Positions 5,051-5,647 of a DNA stretch of 5,647 bases are shown piece by piece. Below the pieces are notes generated by a model. It did no database searches and was not told the DNA's origin. It worked only from the letters and a program-made list of their open reading frames with translations. The stretch is from positions 1-5,647 of the forward strand of contig JASHTO010000387.1 of the NCBI GenBank assembly GCA_030040515.1, given 5' to 3'. The stretch comes from Terriglobia bacterium. Lineage in GTDB: Bacteria; Acidobacteriota; Terriglobia; UBA7540. Each line of letters opens with the position of its first letter. Positions within the stretch are counted from its first letter, which is position 1. A program made the position numbers and the translations under genes.

Positions 5051-5647
5051 ATGACCCTTCAAACTCAGATCGAAGAATTGTTTTCAAAACAATCGCTGGA
5101 ACACGTCGAAAATGCCGTCCGCGTCTTCGACGAATTCAAGGCCGCGTTGAACGAGGGCAAAATTCGCGCGGCGGAGCCGGACGCGAATTCGCCTTCCGGC
5201 TGGCGCGTGAATGGGTGGGTAAAGAAGGGAATCCTGCTGGGGTTTCGGCTGGGGCGCGTGGTTCCGCTCCCTCCCGCGGATTTTCAATTTCGCGATAAAC
5301 ACACTTATCCCTTAAAGCAATTGCCGGAGGGTCACAACATCCGCGTGGTTCCGGGCGGCTCATCGATTCGCGACGGCTGCTACATCGGCAAAAACATCAC
5401 CTGCATGCCGCCCATGTACGTCAACGCGGGCGCGTACGTGGACGATGGCACGATGATCGATTCCCACGTGCTGGTGGGTTCGTGCGCGCAAATCGGCAAG
5501 CGGGTTCACATCAGCGCGGCCGCGCAAATCGGGGGAGTGCTGGAGCCGATTGGCGCCCTGCCGGTCATTATTGAGGATGAAGCGCTGGTGGGCGGAAACT
5601 GCGGTGTGTACGAAGGCACGATTGTGGGGCAGGGCACGGTGCTGGCC
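5051..5647 (+). CDS. dapD: 2,3,4,5-tetrahydropyridine-2,6-dicarboxylate N-succinyltransferase (5' part)
   Basis: Cytoplasmic enzyme (EC 2.3.1.117) that succinylates tetrahydrodipicolinate with succinyl-CoA in the lysine and meso-diaminopimelate pathway. The window holds the first 199 residues of about 275, and the frame is open to the edge. Landmarks in order: N-terminal LQTQIEELF, ALNEGKIRAAEPD (32-44), GWRVNGWVKKGILLGFRLG (50-68), RVVPGGSSIRDG (98-109), CMPPMYVNAGAYVDDGTMID (118-137), HVLVGSCAQIGKRVHISAAA, QIGGVLEPIGALPVIIEDE and GGNCGVYEGT (181-190). The repeated glycine and isoleucine/valine pattern is the left-handed beta-helix of hexapeptide acyltransferases. Asp137 and Glu188 lie about where the catalytic pair reported for mycobacterial DapD falls (by eye). 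ATG 5051 gives the usual N-terminus; in-frame GTG 5042 is an alternative. The RBS is poor for both (GGGAG at 5025-5029). Confidence 0.96.
   Translation, partial: MTLQTQIEELFSKQSLEHVENAVRVFDEFKAALNEGKIRAAEPDANSPSGWRVNGWVKKGILLGFRLGRVVPLPPADFQFRDKHTYPLKQLPEGHNIRVVPGGSSIRDGCYIGKNITCMPPMYVNAGAYVDDGTMIDSHVLVGSCAQIGKRVHISAAAQIGGVLEPIGALPVIIEDEALVGGNCGVYEGTIVGQGTVLA

Noticed and set aside
5008..5298. 96-codon plus-strand frame in the dapD region
   Set aside because: It overlaps dapD in another frame, and the DapD frame has unmistakable family motifs.

Overview
The window looks like chromosomal DNA from a GC-rich Gram-negative-type bacterium, most probably an Acidobacteriota member. The reasons are the GC-rich codon use, the style of the SSS-family symporter, and the uncharacterised pair of membrane-protein genes at about 3.6-4.9 kb, which resembles acidobacterial hypothetical families I have seen. 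This taxonomic call is from memory and not from a search. All convincing genes lie on the + strand, and both ends of the window cut through genes.

Bases 1-2907 form a tight gene string: the C-terminal part of a sodium:solute symporter (SSS family), then murQ (N-acetylmuramic acid 6-phosphate etherase, peptidoglycan recycling), then murA (first committed step of peptidoglycan synthesis). The gaps are only 18 and 12 bases, so co-transcription is likely. MurQ turns recycled MurNAc-6-P into GlcNAc-6-P. After conversion to UDP-GlcNAc by enzymes not in this window, that carbon can re-enter the wall through MurA. The murQ reading frame has no ATG, GTG or TTG in front of its conserved N-terminus. The best start is an ATC codon at 685, placed 7 bases after a strong GAGGAGG ribosome-binding site.

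Bases 2908-3452 hold no convincing gene. They contain three consecutive inverted repeats after murA, of which the middle one looks like a Rho-independent terminator. Further on are a 12-bp perfect palindrome and an operator-like 7-bp dyad just before the next transcription unit.

Bases 3437-4871 form a second unit. A very strong Shine-Dalgarno site drives a 24-codon, proline-rich small ORF carrying PPG and PPPD motifs. It is followed by a GC-rich 9-bp hairpin that ends 10 bases before the start of a seven-helix membrane protein gene. That gene overlaps (ATGA) with a second uncharacterised gene encoding a membrane-anchored protein. The arrangement of leader ORF, hairpin and weak-RBS gene is the most unusual feature of the window. 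It could be a translational attenuator that senses polyproline elongation or proline supply, or it could simply encode an unannotated microprotein.

Bases 4872-5050 are a short intergenic region with a possible sigma-70-type promoter. From 5051 (or 5042) to the right edge is the first 199 codons of dapD, the tetrahydrodipicolinate N-succinyltransferase of lysine and diaminopimelate synthesis. It is another wall-precursor gene, although the membrane-protein pair separates it from murQ-murA.
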